Positions 13,396-13,942 of a DNA stretch of 13,942 bases are shown piece after piece. Source of the DNA: Candidatus Zambryskiibacteriota bacterium (GTDB lineage: Bacteria > Patescibacteriota > Minisyncoccia > Phycocordibacterales > Zambryskibacteraceae); NCBI GenBank assembly GCA_024654145.1, contig JANLIM010000065.1:1-13942 (forward strand). The letters are read 5' to 3'. The notes below the pieces were generated by a model that saw only the letters and a list, made by a program, of their open reading frames with translations, was not told where the DNA came from and searched no databases. Positions within the stretch are counted from its first letter, which is position 1; each line of letters begins with the position of its first letter. A program made the translations under genes and the position numbers.

Positions 13396-13941
13396 CTAGG
13401 TATTAACGTGCATATATAATTCTCTCCAGATCGCATACATAGCGTAGGTGTCGAGCTTGCAATATTCGCGAAGGGCGAGGATGATCTCTTCGGCTTCTTG
13501 GTTGTTGGCCTGGCCGGTTGTAACCTTGTTCCATGCGTCAGCAGCACTGCCGCCCTCTTTGATTGTAAGCTCGTCATACTTCAGGGAAGGGTCGAGGACA
13601 GGTAAAACTTTTTTGATCGAAGAGCTTCCCTTGAAATCTTTGTGCACATAATGCTGTTTTTTGAAAATGATTTCGAGGTCATAGATTCTTTTCTCCATAT
13701 CATCAAAAAAGTTTTTGGATTCTGGGATTCTTTCTGCTAATTCACGATTTCTCCCGCATTCGAAGTCTTTGTGCCAGACTATGACACTGCCCACAGGGCC
13801 GATGTGTTTTTGCAATGACTCAACGAAAGCGTGGCTGGGGTCGCCAGTTTCGGTATAGAGGAAGTCTAAGTGCTTTGGTTCTGATTCAGGCGCATCAAGC
13901 ACGTGAAGAGAATATTGAAAGGGAATCTGATTGTAAGGAGA
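13396..13941 (-). CDS. DUF2779-family nuclease-like protein, N-terminus cut by window edge
   Basis: The minus-strand frame is open to the window edge. The residues before the GTG at 13902 read PYNQIPFQYSLHV, a conserved DUF2779 motif, so that GTG is internal and the start is outside. Further family features are DFLYTETGDPSHAFVESL, VIVWHKDFECGRNRELA, RIYDLEIIF, the GSSSIKKVLPVL stretch, YDELTIKEGG and the final YCKLDTYAMYAIW. The fold is a DnaQ-like (DEDD-type) exonuclease; the terminal Asp of YCKLDT would be a metal ligand, while the first acidic motif would lie beyond the edge. Such proteins often accompany mobile or defence-related genes, but the substrate is unknown. It converges on the HicB-like gene with about 110 nt between. 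Confidence 0.85.
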   Translation of the reverse strand, partial: SPYNQIPFQYSLHVLDAPESEPKHLDFLYTETGDPSHAFVESLQKHIGPVGSVIVWHKDFECGRNRELAERIPESKNFFDDMEKRIYDLEIIFKKQHYVHKDFKGSSSIKKVLPVLDPSLKYDELTIKEGGSAADAWNKVTTGQANNQEAEEIILALREYCKLDTYAMYAIWRELYMHVNT

Positions 13942-13942
13942 G

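Noticed and set aside
12729..13400. GAGACCTTAGGT at about 12728 and GAGACCTAGGT at 13391 as target-site or element ends
   Set aside because: The copies are short and imperfect, the second overlaps a stop codon, and there is no transposase between them; chance is likely.
13897..13942. GTG 13902 as start of the DUF2779 gene
   Set aside because: Conserved family residues continue in frame to the window edge.

Overview
The window looks like a stretch of chromosome from a small-genome candidate-phylum bacterium, most likely Patescibacteria/CPR (Parcubacteria-like). This is inferred from compact RpoB (1072 aa), RpoC (1218 aa) and DnaG (520 aa), a C-terminally short TrmD, the housekeeping gene order, and a DUF2779-type nuclease. 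No rRNA or tRNA gene was found, so the lineage is not certain.

Layout. (1) 3-560: 3' part of trmD, cut by the left edge. (2) 575-1356: an independent two-gene unit with its own near-consensus extended -10 promoter, strong ribosome binding sites and a terminator; it encodes an unknown 145-aa protein and a CxxC/CxxC zinc-ribbon-like protein. (3) 1426-1697: an array of GGTNN pentamers in three blocks separated by two AT-rich hairpins, closed by a terminator. (4) 1740-2470: a second independent unit, a GC-rich 203-aa gene whose C-terminus resembles a phage-associated family. (5) 2478-2761: a second GGTNN array with the same three-block, two-hairpin, terminator layout. (6) 2814-12669: the rpoB promoter and leader, then rpoB-rpoC-dnaG-rpoD, all on + with gaps of 20 nt or less or an overlap. 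(7) 12693-12714: a bidirectional terminator shared with an opposite-strand unit encoding a 51-aa membrane protein. (8) An orphan HicB-like protein on +. (9) A DUF2779 nuclease gene on -, cut by the right edge.

The core operon joins both large RNA polymerase subunits, primase and the housekeeping sigma factor under one visible promoter, so transcription and replication-priming capacity would be expressed together. Its genes have little or no Shine-Dalgarno sequence. The three small accessory units are the reverse: GC-rich, with strong Shine-Dalgarno sequences, TTGACA plus TGC-extended -10 promoters, and private terminators. That is the layout of phage 'morons' or inserted cargo.

The strongest candidate for something undescribed is the pair of GGTNN arrays. 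They contain 87 in-phase pentamers, of which 63 are exact GGT and the other 24 have a single substitution, while positions 4-5 are nearly free. Each array ends in a terminator followed by a related promoter segment (17 of 20 bases identical). The copy in front of rpoB carries a perfect 9-mer match to the DnaA box.
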